A DNA stretch of 64,000 bases. Origin: Herminiimonas sp. (lineage in GTDB: Bacteria > Pseudomonadota > Gammaproteobacteria > Burkholderiales > Burkholderiaceae). The position numbers were made by a program, and so were the translations under genes. The notes below the pieces were generated by a model, which had not been told where the DNA came from, did no database searches, and saw only the letters and a list, made by a program, of their open reading frames with translations. Positions 25,043 to 34,356 of the stretch are shown one piece after another (the first letter of the stretch is position 1; each line of letters opens with the position of its first letter). The stretch lies in the NCBI RefSeq assembly GCF_030655415.1, contig NZ_JAURVN010000006.1:123169-187168 (forward strand), read 5' to 3'.

Positions 25043-27514
25043 ATGTCTGAAGCATCCTTTCCCCTATTTGCCGACCTTAACCTGAGCGAGCCGCTGTTGC
25101 GCGTGCTGAAAGAGCTGGGTTACGAGGCGCCGTCGCCTATTCAGGCCGCTACGATTCCGCTGCTGCTGGATAACAAAGATGTGCTGGGGCAGGCGCAGAC
25201 CGGTACTGGCAAAACGGCGGCGTTCGCGCTGCCTATCTTGTCCCGTATTGATATCAAACAAACCACGCCGCAGGCTTTGGTGCTGGCGCCTACGCGTGAG
25301 TTGGCGATCCAGGTGGCGGAGGCTTTTCAGCGTTATGCGTCACATATTCCCGGTTTTCACGTGTTGCCGATTTATGGCGGCCAGAGCTATGTTTCGCAAT
25401 TGAGCGCCTTGCGCCGTGGCGTGCATGTGGTTGTCGGTACGCCGGGTCGCGTGATCGACCATCTGGAAAAAGGCTCGCTCGATCTGTCCAAGGTCAAGAC
25501 GATGGTGCTGGATGAGGCCGATGAGATGTTGCGCATGGGCTTTATCGACGATGTCGAAAAGATCCTGCAAAAAACGCCGGCATCGCGCCAGACCGCCCTG
25601 TTCTCGGCGACCATGCCTTCCGCCATCAAACGCATTGCAACAACCTATTTGCGCGATCCGGAGTTGATTACCGTCGCTGCCAAAACCGGCACTGCCGACA
25701 ATATTCGCCAGCGTTACTGGCTGGTCAGCGGTATGCAAAAGCTGGAAGCGCTGACCCGCATCCTGGAAGCGGAAACCTTCGATGGCATGATCATCTTTGC
25801 GCGTACCAAACTGGGTACCGAGGAACTGGCGACCAAATTGCAGGCACGCGGTTTCTCTGCTGCGGCAATCAATGGCGACATTCAACAGCAACAACGCGAG
25901 CGCACCATTCAGCAACTGAAGGATGGCAAGATCGATATCCTGGTGGCGACTGACGTTGCCGCGCGTGGTCTGGATGTTGAGCGCATCAGCCACGTGATTA
26001 ATTACGACGTACCGCACGATCCGGAAAGCTATACCCATCGCATCGGTCGTACCGGTCGCGCTGGCCGTAGCGGCGAAGCGATTTTGTTCATTGCGCCACG
26101 CGAACGCAATCTGTTGAAAGCGATTGAGCGCGCGACACGCCAGCCGATCGCCATGCTGGAATTGCCGACTGTCGAAGCGGTCAACGATGTGCGTATCTCG
26201 AAGTTCAAGGAACAGATTGCAGAAACGATAGCGGCTGGCGGACTGGAAATTTTCCATTCGCTGATTGAAGACTACGAGCGCGAACACAATGTGCCAGCAG
26301 TCGAGATCGCTGCAGCGCTGGCTAAAATGGCGCGTGGCGATGTGCCACTGGTGATCGACAAGAACAAACCAGCACCGCGTGAATCATGGGGCAGCGATAA
26401 GCCAGTATCTGGCGGTCGCTTTGAACGTGCAGAACGTTTTGAACGTAATGACCGACCAGAACGTTCGGAAAGATTCGAACGTCCTGAGCGCGCAGAACGC
26501 AGCGAACGCACAGCCGCTCCGCGCAAGGAACGCGTCGCGCGCGCACCGGATGAAGGCATGCAAACCTTCCGCATCGAAGTCGGCCACACGCACGGCGTCA
26601 AGCCGGGCAATATCGTCGGCGCGATTGCGAATGAAGCGAACCTCGATTCCAAATACATCGGTCGCATCGAAATCTACGACGACTACAGCACACTCGATTT
26701 GCCGAACAGCTTGCCGTCCGACATGCTCGAACATTTGAAAAAAGTCTGGGTCGCTGGTCAGCAATTGAATATCACTGCAGATGGCGAAGCGGCAACCTCT
26801 TCACCGTCATCAGCGCCTGCACCTAAAAAAGCAGCACCGGCGCAAGTGCCGTTCTCGGATCGCCCAGCACGCAGCGATTTCGCCGCGCATTTTGACAAGC
26901 CTGCGCAGACCGAGCGCCCAGCACGCACTGAGCAACGTTTAACTCCCGCCGTTGCAGCGTCCGTTTTCAAGGAAAATGGTGAGAGCGACGAGCCTTCGGT
27001 GAAAGAACCGGGCGCGCAAAAGAAAGAACGCACAGCACAGAAAAAAGCTGGCGCAGTGGATATGGAAGCTTTCCGTATCGAGGTTGGTCACGATCACGGC
27101 GTCAAGCCAGCCAACATCGTCGGCGCGATTGCGAATGAAGCAGGGCTGGAAGCCAAGTACATCGGCCGCATCGAAATCTTCGAACGTCACACTCTGCTCG
27201 ATCTGCCTGCCGGTATGCCGGATGAAGTTTTCGCTCAGTTGAAAAACGTTTCCATCGCTGGCAATCCTTTGCGCATCAGCCATTCTGGCTTGCGTCCGAT
27301 GGAAGACAAGACCTTGGACAAGCGCGTGACGATTGCGCCACCAAACAAAGGCGGCGATAGACGTGTCGCTGAAAAAGCGCGTGGCGGCAAACCAGTATCG
27401 AAACGAGCAGCTGTTGCCAGCGGCAAGTCCTACGATGCACCGCGTTCGCCGTCCAAACCATCGACCGGTCCTTCCGGCAAACCGATGATCAAGCTGGGCA
27501 GCAAACGGAAGTAA
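25043..27514 (+). CDS. deaD: DEAD-box RNA helicase with two RNA-binding domains
   Basis: 823 residues, longer than a typical CsdA/DeaD. The helicase core at 1-375 has the Q motif, AQTGTGKT, PTRELA, VLDEADEML, SATMP, ARGLDVERI and HRIGRTGR. An Arg/Glu-rich stretch (ERAERFERND repeats) leads to a DbpA-type RNA-binding domain at about 506-576 (FRIEVGHTHGVKPGNIVGAI). A second, closely similar copy lies at about 673-745 (FRIEVGHDHGVKPANIVGAI), then a basic tail. It should remodel structured RNA in ribosome assembly and cold adaptation. The second domain looks like a tandem duplication. Confidence 0.92.
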   Translation: MSEASFPLFADLNLSEPLLRVLKELGYEAPSPIQAATIPLLLDNKDVLGQAQTGTGKTAAFALPILSRIDIKQTTPQALVLAPTRELAIQVAEAFQRYASHIPGFHVLPIYGGQSYVSQLSALRRGVHVVVGTPGRVIDHLEKGSLDLSKVKTMVLDEADEMLRMGFIDDVEKILQKTPASRQTALFSATMPSAIKRIATTYLRDPELITVAAKTGTADNIRQRYWLVSGMQKLEALTRILEAETFDGMIIFARTKLGTEELATKLQARGFSAAAINGDIQQQQRERTIQQLKDGKIDILVATDVAARGLDVERISHVINYDVPHDPESYTHRIGRTGRAGRSGEAILFIAPRERNLLKAIERATRQPIAMLELPTVEAVNDVRISKFKEQIAETIAAGGLEIFHSLIEDYEREHNVPAVEIAAALAKMARGDVPLVIDKNKPAPRESWGSDKPVSGGRFERAERFERNDRPERSERFERPERAERSERTAAPRKERVARAPDEGMQTFRIEVGHTHGVKPGNIVGAIANEANLDSKYIGRIEIYDDYSTLDLPNSLPSDMLEHLKKVWVAGQQLNITADGEAATSSPSSAPAPKKAAPAQVPFSDRPARSDFAAHFDKPAQTERPARTEQRLTPAVAASVFKENGESDEPSVKEPGAQKKERTAQKKAGAVDMEAFRIEVGHDHGVKPANIVGAIANEAGLEAKYIGRIEIFERHTLLDLPAGMPDEVFAQLKNVSIAGNPLRISHSGLRPMEDKTLDKRVTIAPPNKGGDRRVAEKARGGKPVSKRAAVASGKSYDAPRSPSKPSTGPSGKPMIKLGSKRK

Positions 27515-27565
27515 GTAGCAATAAGTACGCGGTGACACGCCAGCCTTAAGTGGCATCGCTGAAAT

Positions 27566-27599
27566 AAAAAAGAGGACGATTAATTCGTCCTCTTTTTTT
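27566..27599. terminator. Bidirectional rho-independent terminator
   Basis: AAAAAAGAGGACGA and TCGTCCTCTTTTTTT form a long stem around a TTAAT loop, between the convergent helicase and acetyltransferase genes. Confidence 0.94.
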
Positions 27600-27622
27600 G
27601 TCTGTCGTTTTGATAAAGACGA

Positions 27623-28225
27623 TTATTCGATAGCACGTATCACTCGCGCCGGATTGCCGACCGCGACCACATTTGCTGGAATATCCTTGGTCACAACAGA
27701 TCCCGCACCGATGATGCTGTTCTCGCCTATCGTCACGCCCGCCAGCACGATGACGCCGCCACCCAGCCAAGCATTGTCGTGAATCACGATCGGCTTGGCC
27801 GCCTCGTATTTGGCGCGGCGTAATTCGATGTCGATAGGATGTGTCGGCGTCAGCAACTGCACGTTTGGTCCCATCAATACGTCTTTGCCTATCGTGATGG
27901 GCGCCACATCCAGCGCCATCAAGCCGTAGTTGGCAAACGAGCCTGCACCTATCGTGATGTACTTGCCGTAATCGACAAAGAAGGGCGGCTTGATGTGCAC
28001 ATCGGGCGCGACCGAACCCAACAATTCTTCCAGCACTTTGTGCGCGTCGGCGAGGTTGATCGCGTATTGCTTTTCATATTCGCGCATCAGTAAGTAAGCG
28101 CGGCGCGAAGCTGCGGCCAGTTCGGGATCGTCGGCCAGATACAGATCGCCGCTTTGCATCTTGTCGCGCTGGCTGCGCGGATCGTCTGGTGTTGCGCTCG
28201 GTTTTGCGTTTGGTTGTTCGGGCAT
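27623..28225 (-). CDS. Hexapeptide O-acetyltransferase, maltose/galactoside type
   Basis: 200 residues from the ATG at 28225, which has an AGGAG site; the longer frame to 28297 begins with an unlikely extension. An N-terminal maltose-acetyltransferase helical segment (KMQSGDLYLADDPEL) precedes left-handed beta-helix repeats. The catalytic histidine is in LLTPTHPID. The C-terminal repeats read GGGVIVLAGVTIGENSIIGAG. It would acetylate a sugar or similar acceptor with acetyl-CoA; the acceptor is unknown. The 330 bases upstream contain no recognisable gene. Confidence 0.9.
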   Translation of the reverse strand: MPEQPNAKPSATPDDPRSQRDKMQSGDLYLADDPELAAASRRAYLLMREYEKQYAINLADAHKVLEELLGSVAPDVHIKPPFFVDYGKYITIGAGSFANYGLMALDVAPITIGKDVLMGPNVQLLTPTHPIDIELRRAKYEAAKPIVIHDNAWLGGGVIVLAGVTIGENSIIGAGSVVTKDIPANVVAVGNPARVIRAIE

Positions 28226-28557
28226 ATCGGAACTCCTGGATTCGGGTTTGCCGCAAGGACATTGCGCTAGTGACAAATTATTAATCTGCTTATCCATTAA
28301 GGTTCTTGATCGGGCCGATGGTTCCTTGCTTGGTGCTCAGTGGCTGTTGCGACGGCAGTTGATGCGGCTGGGAACGGGAATTTGCAGCGCAGGACTTTGT
28401 GGCGGTTTTGCCTAAGTGCATCGCCTAATCGCGGCTATTTAAGGGCAGGTACTTGAAACATGCCGGCAGCATGAGTACATTTGAGTGTGTGTAGATTCTG
28501 TTTCCCGCTGTACCGATCATCAAGCGCGATGGTTGGAAATCCCCAAGCGAGGTAATG
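28226..28557. other. Intergenic region with no recognised gene
   Basis: These 332 bases separate the acetyltransferase start from a small membrane-protein gene on the other strand. No convincing frame, RNA fold or repeat was seen. Promoters for both flanking genes should be here, but no clear elements were recognised. Confidence 0.4.
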
Positions 28558-28686
28558 ATGGACGTCTTACTGTACGCACTTTTTTGTCTGCTCTTGCCGC
28601 TATGGGTATTCGGCGGTTTGTATCTCGCGGTAGAGGCGAGCGAAATGGCCAAGCAACACTACATCAAGGTCAAGGCGAAAAAGTAA
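28558..28686 (+). CDS. Small single-helix membrane protein (42 residues)
   Basis: An ATG at 28558, with GAGG 5 bases upstream (another ATG at 28555 is too close to it), opens a 42-residue frame. One hydrophobic helix (VLLYALFCLLLPLWVFGGLYLAV) is followed by a short amphipathic, Lys-rich tail ending KVKAKK. The ribosome-binding site, the clean membrane segment and the positive tail support a real small protein. I do not recognise a family. Confidence 0.55.
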   Translation: MDVLLYALFCLLLPLWVFGGLYLAVEASEMAKQHYIKVKAKK

Positions 28687-28795
28687 GGCGCACCGCAGAT
28701 CCTTGCTCTCATTCTTCAAGATTCTTTAAAACCGCGCGACTTTTAATCAAAGCCGCGCGCGTTTCGTTTACATCCCCATTATTCAAAGTTTGCAC

Positions 28796-29917
28796 TTACT
28801 TACGTTGAAGTGATTGCACAGCTTTCTTCAGAGTGACATCGTTTGGCCCCAATATTTGAACGATGCGATTGTTCGCATCTATCAAGACGATGCTCGGGAT
28901 CTGTCGAATGTCGAATGCGCGGAAGATTCTGCCGCTGGCGTCCAGCGCTAATGGCATCTCGATTTTTTCCAACTTTTGATAGTCGAGCAAATCCTGTTCG
29001 CTCGCCCACAAACCAGATGCGATAGCGAGCCATTCGACGTTGCCGGTTTTGGCGAGTTGTTCGGCTTCCAGCCGTACGCGTTTGCAGGCTTGCGAAACGG
29101 CAGGGCGACTTTGTGCCAAATACGATTCGCACCACGGTGCGGTGAAAACCAAGGCGCGCGGTTTGCCGCTAGTCGTCGCCAGCGATATGGTTTTGCCATC
29201 AGTAGTTGTGATGTTCAAATCGGTGACCACATCGCCGGGTTTGAGTACGGCTTGTTGCGCAGGTTTGGCACCTGAGCGTCGCGCTTCAGTCGCGGCAGTT
29301 TCGCCAGCCATCACGCGTTTGAGCGCGGCGTGGAACTTGTCATCTTCCAGATGGCCGATGTGCGCGATGCGGCCATCCGTGTCGATCAATACATGCGTTG
29401 GCGTCACGCGCACATTGAAGGCAGCAGCGAGATCGCCGTTATCGATGACGATAGGCATGTGCATCGCAATCTTCTTTTTGAACTCGCGCACGGCGGCTTC
29501 GTTGTCGCTAAAGCCCGCATTGACGGCGATCACCTTGATGCGCTTGCCATCTTGTTGATAGATTTTCTCAAAGCCGGGCATTTGCTCGCGGCAAGGTATG
29601 CACCAGGTTGCCCAGAACTTCAGGTAGATCGGCTGTTTGCCATACAACTTGCCGAGAGCTATGGTTTTGCCATCGATGGTTTTAAGCTTTAGATACGGAC
29701 CTGGCGCGCCGATGAGCGATTGCCCGGCGCTGCGGGCGCGAGACTCGCCTTCGTTGACGACGGCGGGTTTGGCTGTATCAAGACTTTCTTGCGTGCGTTG
29801 CGACTGCTTATCTTTGCCGGTAAGGTCAGCTGCTTGTGACAGTTGCAGGGTGCTTGCGCACAGCAAAGCGACGCAACTTAGGACGAAGAGAATGATGTGT
29901 TTTTTGATGAAAGTCAT
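28796..29917 (-). CDS. Secreted protein with two thioredoxin-like (TlpA) domains
   Basis: 373 residues from the ATG at 29917, where a signal peptide begins; the open frame to 30031 adds an unlikely extension. The first TlpA/thioredoxin domain at about 75-215 has WATWCIPCREQMP, an intact CxxC, and the cis-proline VTPTHVLID. The second, at about 235-373, begins TAPWCESYLAQSRP, so only the first cysteine of the site is kept; its cis-proline region IPSIVLID is intact. It likely acts in periplasmic thiol redox reactions, with the second domain probably structural or of altered chemistry. Confidence 0.88.
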   Translation of the reverse strand: MTFIKKHIILFVLSCVALLCASTLQLSQAADLTGKDKQSQRTQESLDTAKPAVVNEGESRARSAGQSLIGAPGPYLKLKTIDGKTIALGKLYGKQPIYLKFWATWCIPCREQMPGFEKIYQQDGKRIKVIAVNAGFSDNEAAVREFKKKIAMHMPIVIDNGDLAAAFNVRVTPTHVLIDTDGRIAHIGHLEDDKFHAALKRVMAGETAATEARRSGAKPAQQAVLKPGDVVTDLNITTTDGKTISLATTSGKPRALVFTAPWCESYLAQSRPAVSQACKRVRLEAEQLAKTGNVEWLAIASGLWASEQDLLDYQKLEKIEMPLALDASGRIFRAFDIRQIPSIVLIDANNRIVQILGPNDVTLKKAVQSLQRK

Positions 29918-29996
29918 ATTGCCAAGCTCCGCATGCCGACATTGCCGGCGGTTGAATATGGATGGAGGGAATACTTGTCCACTAATGGGCGACGAA

Positions 29997-30608
29997 TTAA
30001 TTTGCGCTGACGGACTGCGACAATTTTTCACTTAATTGCGGACGCACTTCATCGACTGCTTGCGCCACTGCTTCCGGCCCAAAGGCCAAACCTTGCAGCG
30101 GGAAGAAGTGCACATCGCTGATGCCTATCGATGCCAGCGCATATTTCAAATACGGCGTCAGGAAGTCAGCTTGCTTCGCACGTTCACCCACATGGAAACT
30201 GCCTGAGCTGACCAATACAAACGTTGGTCGGTCTTTCATCAGGCCGACCTTGCCTTGCGGCGTCGCGTTGAAGCTGCGGTTGATGCGGATCACATGATCT
30301 ATCCACAATTTCAACGCAGCTGGCACCGTGAAGTTGTGCATGGGCGTGACGATGAATAGCAGATCGTGTTGTTCCAGTTCTGTGATCAGGCGCTCCGACC
30401 AATCGAACTCTTTTGCATCGTGCGGAGTGTGCGAGGTGATGGCCGTCGCATACTCGCGGCCTATAGGCGGAATCGGTGTTCGCACTAAATCGCGTTCGGT
30501 GATTTGTACATTGCTGATGCCTGATGTGGCTATCGTTTCGGTCGCGAGTTGGTAGCCGTGGCTGGCATCGCTGTGCGGGCCGCTGTTCAATAACAAAATG
30601 CGTGTCAT
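29997..30608 (-). CDS. azoR: FMN-dependent NADH-azoreductase/quinone reductase
   Basis: 203 residues of the flavodoxin-like AzoR family: ILLLNSGPHSDAS at the N-terminus (phosphate loop), TPMHNFTVPAALKLWIDHV in the middle, and SSGSFHVGE. These enzymes reduce quinones or azo compounds with NAD(P)H in the cytoplasm. It lies 12 bases downstream of a GNAT gene in the same direction and within a run of small redox genes that may be a stress-response group. The symbol is by family similarity. Confidence 0.85.
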   Translation of the reverse strand: MTRILLLNSGPHSDASHGYQLATETIATSGISNVQITERDLVRTPIPPIGREYATAITSHTPHDAKEFDWSERLITELEQHDLLFIVTPMHNFTVPAALKLWIDHVIRINRSFNATPQGKVGLMKDRPTFVLVSSGSFHVGERAKQADFLTPYLKYALASIGISDVHFFPLQGLAFGPEAVAQAVDEVRPQLSEKLSQSVSAN

Positions 30609-30619
30609 GTTGTTGAGTC

Positions 30620-31078
30620 CTATTTTTGTAATTGCGTTTGTTTAAGCGGTTCGACGAAATGCATGCCTTGCGCAAGCAAGCCCTGACGGAAATAAAAGCG
30701 CTGCGCCAATGCCATGTGCAAGCCGGTATCCAATACAAAGTTTTCGCAATTCAATGCTATCGCTTGTTGCCGCGCTGCTTGCAGCAAACGTTCGCCGACG
30801 CCAGAGCGATGCAGAGATTTTTTCACCACCAGATCATCGACGTAAACAAAGCGACCGTATAGTAAATTATCCATCTGGCGATAACCGGCCAGGCCGACGA
30901 TGGCGCCGTCGCTCCATGCGGCGAGCAGGCGATAGCCTTGTGTGCGCTGGTGATCGATTTGCACCGCGTACGTTACGCGATCGCGCAGATGCGGTCGCAA
31001 TTCTTTCATCACGGCGAACGATGCTTCCAGATCATCTGTGCTGTGTTCGATGTGACTGATGTCCACCAGAGACTTCAT
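30620..31078 (-). CDS. GNAT-family N-acetyltransferase
   Basis: 152 residues from the ATG at 31078, which has a GGAG site 6 bases upstream. It has the GNAT core: a beta-strand with VYVDDLVVKKSLHRSGVGERLL (acetyl-CoA loop R-x-x-G-x-G) at about 80-105 and FVLDTGLHMALAQRFYFRQG near the end. The substrate is unknown. It is probably co-transcribed with the following azoreductase gene. Confidence 0.88.
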   Translation of the reverse strand: MKSLVDISHIEHSTDDLEASFAVMKELRPHLRDRVTYAVQIDHQRTQGYRLLAAWSDGAIVGLAGYRQMDNLLYGRFVYVDDLVVKKSLHRSGVGERLLQAARQQAIALNCENFVLDTGLHMALAQRFYFRQGLLAQGMHFVEPLKQTQLQK

Positions 31079-31188
31079 TGTTTTCTCCAAAAAGTGCGCC
31101 GCACTATCGATGCGATGATTCTGTGACACTTGAATAAATCATCGATAGAACGGACGCGAACAGAATTGCATTCTGTTCTGTAAGACGA

Positions 31189-31944
31189 TTATTTCGACGC
31201 TTGCGATTTGCTGAGCCATGCTGCAAACGTTGCGCTGCCCAAACGTGCTTCGCCTGTTGGCGTCAATGATTGATCGTTGAGTTGTGCGCCGTAATAAGCG
31301 GCGTTGCCATCAGGTACGACGACGCGCTTGTCCTTGAGTGCGGTCAAATAACGCTTCATCAATTCTGCGAGGCCAACTTTTTCTGGCCCAGCCACATCGA
31401 AGGTGTCGTTGATGGGTTGCGCTAGTGCCGTGTCCGATACGATAGCGGCTATGTCGTCGGATGAGATCGGTTGTACGTGCGCTGGCGACAAGCGAATTTC
31501 GTTGCCGACGGTGCCGTATTGCGCGATGCCGCCGAGGAATTCAAAGAACTGCGTTGAACGCACGATGGTGTACGGCACTTTGGCTGCCTTGATCAAATTC
31601 TCTTGCGCCATTTTTGCGCGGAAGTAGCCGCTTTCCAGCATGCGTTCGGTACCAACCACGGATAAGGCGATGTGATGTTTGACGCCAGCTGCTTCTTCCG
31701 CTGCGAGCAAATTGCGACCGGAAGTTTCAAAGAAGTCGAGCACGGCTTGATCTTCGAATGATGGCGAGTTACTCAAATCGATCACGACTTGCGCGCCCTT
31801 GACTGCATCCGCCAATCCCTCGCCGGTTAATGCGTTGATGCCGGTGCTGGGTGCGCCTACCAATACTTCATAGCCGAGCTGGCGAAGATTGGTGACCACT
31901 TTGGAGCCGATCAGGCCACTGCCACCGATAACAAGAATTTTCAT
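31189..31944 (-). CDS. NmrA-like NAD(P)-binding protein
   Basis: 251 residues from the ATG at 31944, with AAGG upstream; frames to 32043 are open. The N-terminus ILVIGGSGLIGSKV is the GxxGxxG dinucleotide-binding motif of atypical SDRs. FRAKMAQENLIKAAKVPYTIVRSTQFFEF is the usual NmrA/YtfG-like segment. The catalytic YxxxK is replaced, as in this group, so it may act as a redox sensor or a reductase of unknown substrate. It lies just downstream of a carboxymuconolactone-decarboxylase-like gene, likely on the same transcript. Confidence 0.85.
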   Translation of the reverse strand: MKILVIGGSGLIGSKVVTNLRQLGYEVLVGAPSTGINALTGEGLADAVKGAQVVIDLSNSPSFEDQAVLDFFETSGRNLLAAEEAAGVKHHIALSVVGTERMLESGYFRAKMAQENLIKAAKVPYTIVRSTQFFEFLGGIAQYGTVGNEIRLSPAHVQPISSDDIAAIVSDTALAQPINDTFDVAGPEKVGLAELMKRYLTALKDKRVVVPDGNAAYYGAQLNDQSLTPTGEARLGSATFAAWLSKSQASK

Positions 31945-32011
31945 GTAAACCTTTTTCATACGCCCGCTTACAGGCGAGGGATTGCGAATAGTTACTAAAG
32001 ATGCCGCGCGA

Positions 32012-32449
32012 TTACACCGGCATTTTGCGGAAGGCGATGGCAAAACGATTCCAGCTATTGATCGATGTGATCAGCGCAGTCAGTTCCATCAATTCTGCAT
32101 CGGTGAAGTGAGGGCGAACTGCTTCCCATACTGAATCGGGTACGTGGTTTTGCGAAACCAGTGTCAGGGATTCTGTCCATTCCAGCGCAGCACGTTCGCG
32201 GTCGTTGAAGAACGGCGTTTCGCGCCATGCGGAAACCGTCGCTAGGCGACGTTGTGATTCGCCTTCCTTCAGCGCATCGGTGACGTGCATGTCGAGGCAG
32301 AACGCGCAGCCGTTGATTTGCGATGCGCGCAGACGGACCAATTCTTTGGTCAGGATTTCGATGGTGCCTTTGGCGAGTTGGTTTTCGACGGCTATCAAGA
32401 CTTTCATGATGGCTGGATCGGCGGTGTAGAAGTCGAGGCGAGTTTGCAT
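32012..32449 (-). CDS. Carboxymuconolactone decarboxylase family (AhpD-like) protein
   Basis: 145 residues from the ATG at 32449, with an AAGGAG ribosome-binding site; the longer frame to 32689 runs into the divergent MocR gene and is not real. It has the AhpD-type core QINGCAFCLDMHVTDA, with a CxxC and a following histidine, as in peroxidase-partner proteins. The role is probably thiol-based peroxide detoxification. It is divergent from a MocR regulator, 114 bases away, which likely controls it. Confidence 0.88.
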   Translation of the reverse strand: MQTRLDFYTADPAIMKVLIAVENQLAKGTIEILTKELVRLRASQINGCAFCLDMHVTDALKEGESQRRLATVSAWRETPFFNDRERAALEWTESLTLVSQNHVPDSVWEAVRPHFTDAELMELTALITSINSWNRFAIAFRKMPV

Positions 32450-32563
32450 GTGGTGCTCCTTGTTGAGGTGAATCGGGTTGAGTGAATTGCGTTTCCTTGA
32501 TGAGTAGTATGCGAATATCATGGCCATGTTAGAAGGGCCAAGAAATGCAAAAAGGACTAGTCC

Positions 32564-34003
32564 ATGAAAACCGCCACAAATAAGCCCGAGCTTGCGCTTG
32601 ATCTGAGCATCGACCGCACGCTGCAACTGCCCATGTATCTGCAGATTTGCCAGCGCTTCAAGACGGCGATCGAGCAAGGACATTTGCATGCGGGCGATCG
32701 CGTACCGGCAGTGCGGGCGCTAGCGACCGAACTGAATCTGGCGCGCGGCACGGTGGAAATGGCTTATCGCATCTTGACCGACGAGGGATATTTGCAAGTA
32801 AGAGGCGCGGCTGGCACCGTCGTCTCGCCGACCTTGCCGCAACCGGCTGTACTGAAGCCGCCTACGCCGCTACCCGGGCAAACGATGGCGGCGATTCTCG
32901 ATCACGATGGCAAGGCACCGAAGGCGCTGCAACTGGGTTTGCCTGCGCTCGATGCTTTCCCGCGCAAGGTGTGGAACCGGATCGTTGCGCATCGCTTGCG
33001 CGAAAGCGAACCGGCTCGACTGGCGTATCCGGCGCCGGCCGGTTATGAGCGTTTGCGTGAAAAGATTGCGACTTATCTGGGCGTATCGCGTGGCGTAACT
33101 TGTTTGCCGGAACAGGTATTTATCACGACGGGTTTGCGCACAACACTGGAGCTGACACTCAGCAGTCTTTCTACCGTCGGCGACGAGTTCTGGTTTGAAG
33201 ATCCCGGCTACATTCTGGCGCGCCCGTTTTTGCAAAATGCAGCAGTCAAGATCGTGCCGGTGCCTGTTGATGAAAACGGTTTGATGGTCGAAGAAGGCAA
33301 ACGCCTCAGTCCGTATGCGAAGTTCGCGATGGTCACGCCTTCGCATCAAAGTCCATTGGGCGTGACGCTATCGCTGGAACGTCGGATGGCATTGCTGGAA
33401 TGGGCGAGTAGTGCGGGCAGCTGGATTATTGAAGACGATTACGACAGTGAATTTCGTTATCAAGGACGGCCGCTGCCAGCATTGAAAAGTCTGGATCGCA
33501 ATGATCGCGTGATTTATGCGGGCACGTTCAGCAAAGTACTGTTCCCGGGTTTGCGGCTGGCGTATGTGGTCGCGCCTGCCAGTGCAGTCGCACGTTTTCA
33601 GGCGGTATCTTCCAACTTGAATGCTGGTTGCCCTTATTTGTTTCAAGCCGGCGTGGCTGACTTTATCGCCGAAGGTCATTTCTCACGCCATCTTAAAAAA
33701 ATGCGCCTGCTGTATGCAGAACGTCGCGCGGTCACGCAGCGTGTTTTTCAGGAAATATTGGGCGACCGCATACGTATCGATTTGCGTCCTGGCGGTTTGC
33801 ACATGCTCGCGCAGCTGGCAGATCACGAAGACGATGTGATGATAGCGGAGAAGGCGCGCGAACTTGGCCTGGCGACGCATGCTTTATCGCGGTGGTATAT
33901 CAATGCCAAATCGCAGCAAGGATTGTTGCTGGGTTTTGCGAATGTGGTTGATGAAAAAGATGCGCGACGCATTGCGCTGAAACTCAAACAGGCGATGGAA
34001 TAA
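32564..34003 (+). CDS. MocR-type regulator (GntR helix-turn-helix + aminotransferase)
   Basis: 479 residues. An N-terminal GntR winged helix at about 18-85 (LPMYLQICQRFKTAIEQG, VPAVRALATELNLARGTVE) is fused to a fold-type I aminotransferase-like domain at 105-475. The PLP-binding lysine is in GTFSKVLFPGLRLAY and the aspartate region is EDPGY. MocR proteins use PLP or an amino compound as effector; PdxR is one example. It is divergent from the AhpD-like gene and the redox run 29997-32449, its likely targets. Confidence 0.92.
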   Translation: MKTATNKPELALDLSIDRTLQLPMYLQICQRFKTAIEQGHLHAGDRVPAVRALATELNLARGTVEMAYRILTDEGYLQVRGAAGTVVSPTLPQPAVLKPPTPLPGQTMAAILDHDGKAPKALQLGLPALDAFPRKVWNRIVAHRLRESEPARLAYPAPAGYERLREKIATYLGVSRGVTCLPEQVFITTGLRTTLELTLSSLSTVGDEFWFEDPGYILARPFLQNAAVKIVPVPVDENGLMVEEGKRLSPYAKFAMVTPSHQSPLGVTLSLERRMALLEWASSAGSWIIEDDYDSEFRYQGRPLPALKSLDRNDRVIYAGTFSKVLFPGLRLAYVVAPASAVARFQAVSSNLNAGCPYLFQAGVADFIAEGHFSRHLKKMRLLYAERRAVTQRVFQEILGDRIRIDLRPGGLHMLAQLADHEDDVMIAEKARELGLATHALSRWYINAKSQQGLLLGFANVVDEKDARRIALKLKQAME

Positions 34004-34009
34004 GAAGGT

Positions 34010-34033
34010 GTATTTATTTTTAAATACGTTTTT
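34010..34033 (+). terminator. AT-rich terminator after the MocR gene
   Basis: GTATTTA-TTTT-TAAATAC is a 7-bp stem followed by GTTTTT, a few bases after the stop codon. The stem is weak. Confidence 0.55.
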
Positions 34034-34356
34034 ACAATCGCATCATTTCAATAAAATTCAATGGCATAACGGCCGCAATGATTTGCTTAATTTTTAAGCA
34101 AATGTGAAATGAGGTTCAGAGTGGATTTAACCTTGTTTCGCCCTTGAATTAGATTGCTATTCAAATCGTTTTCTTTCAAGAATCATAGTCAAAAAATAGC
34201 GATGGATAGTGGCTCTACACGCTGAACTATCTGCGCTTAGTCGCGCTCTGATGTGGCGGGCCGTGCAGCTGTTTTTTTTCGATGTGAGTTTGGCCCAGCA
34301 ACTTCATTTCGTTAATCACAGTGCGACACGCACAATTTATCGCGAGGCTATCCATC

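Noticed and set aside
25340..26287. 315-residue open frame on the minus strand inside the helicase gene
   Set aside because: It is antisense to conserved helicase motifs and rich in Arg, Gln and Phe, with no recognisable fold.
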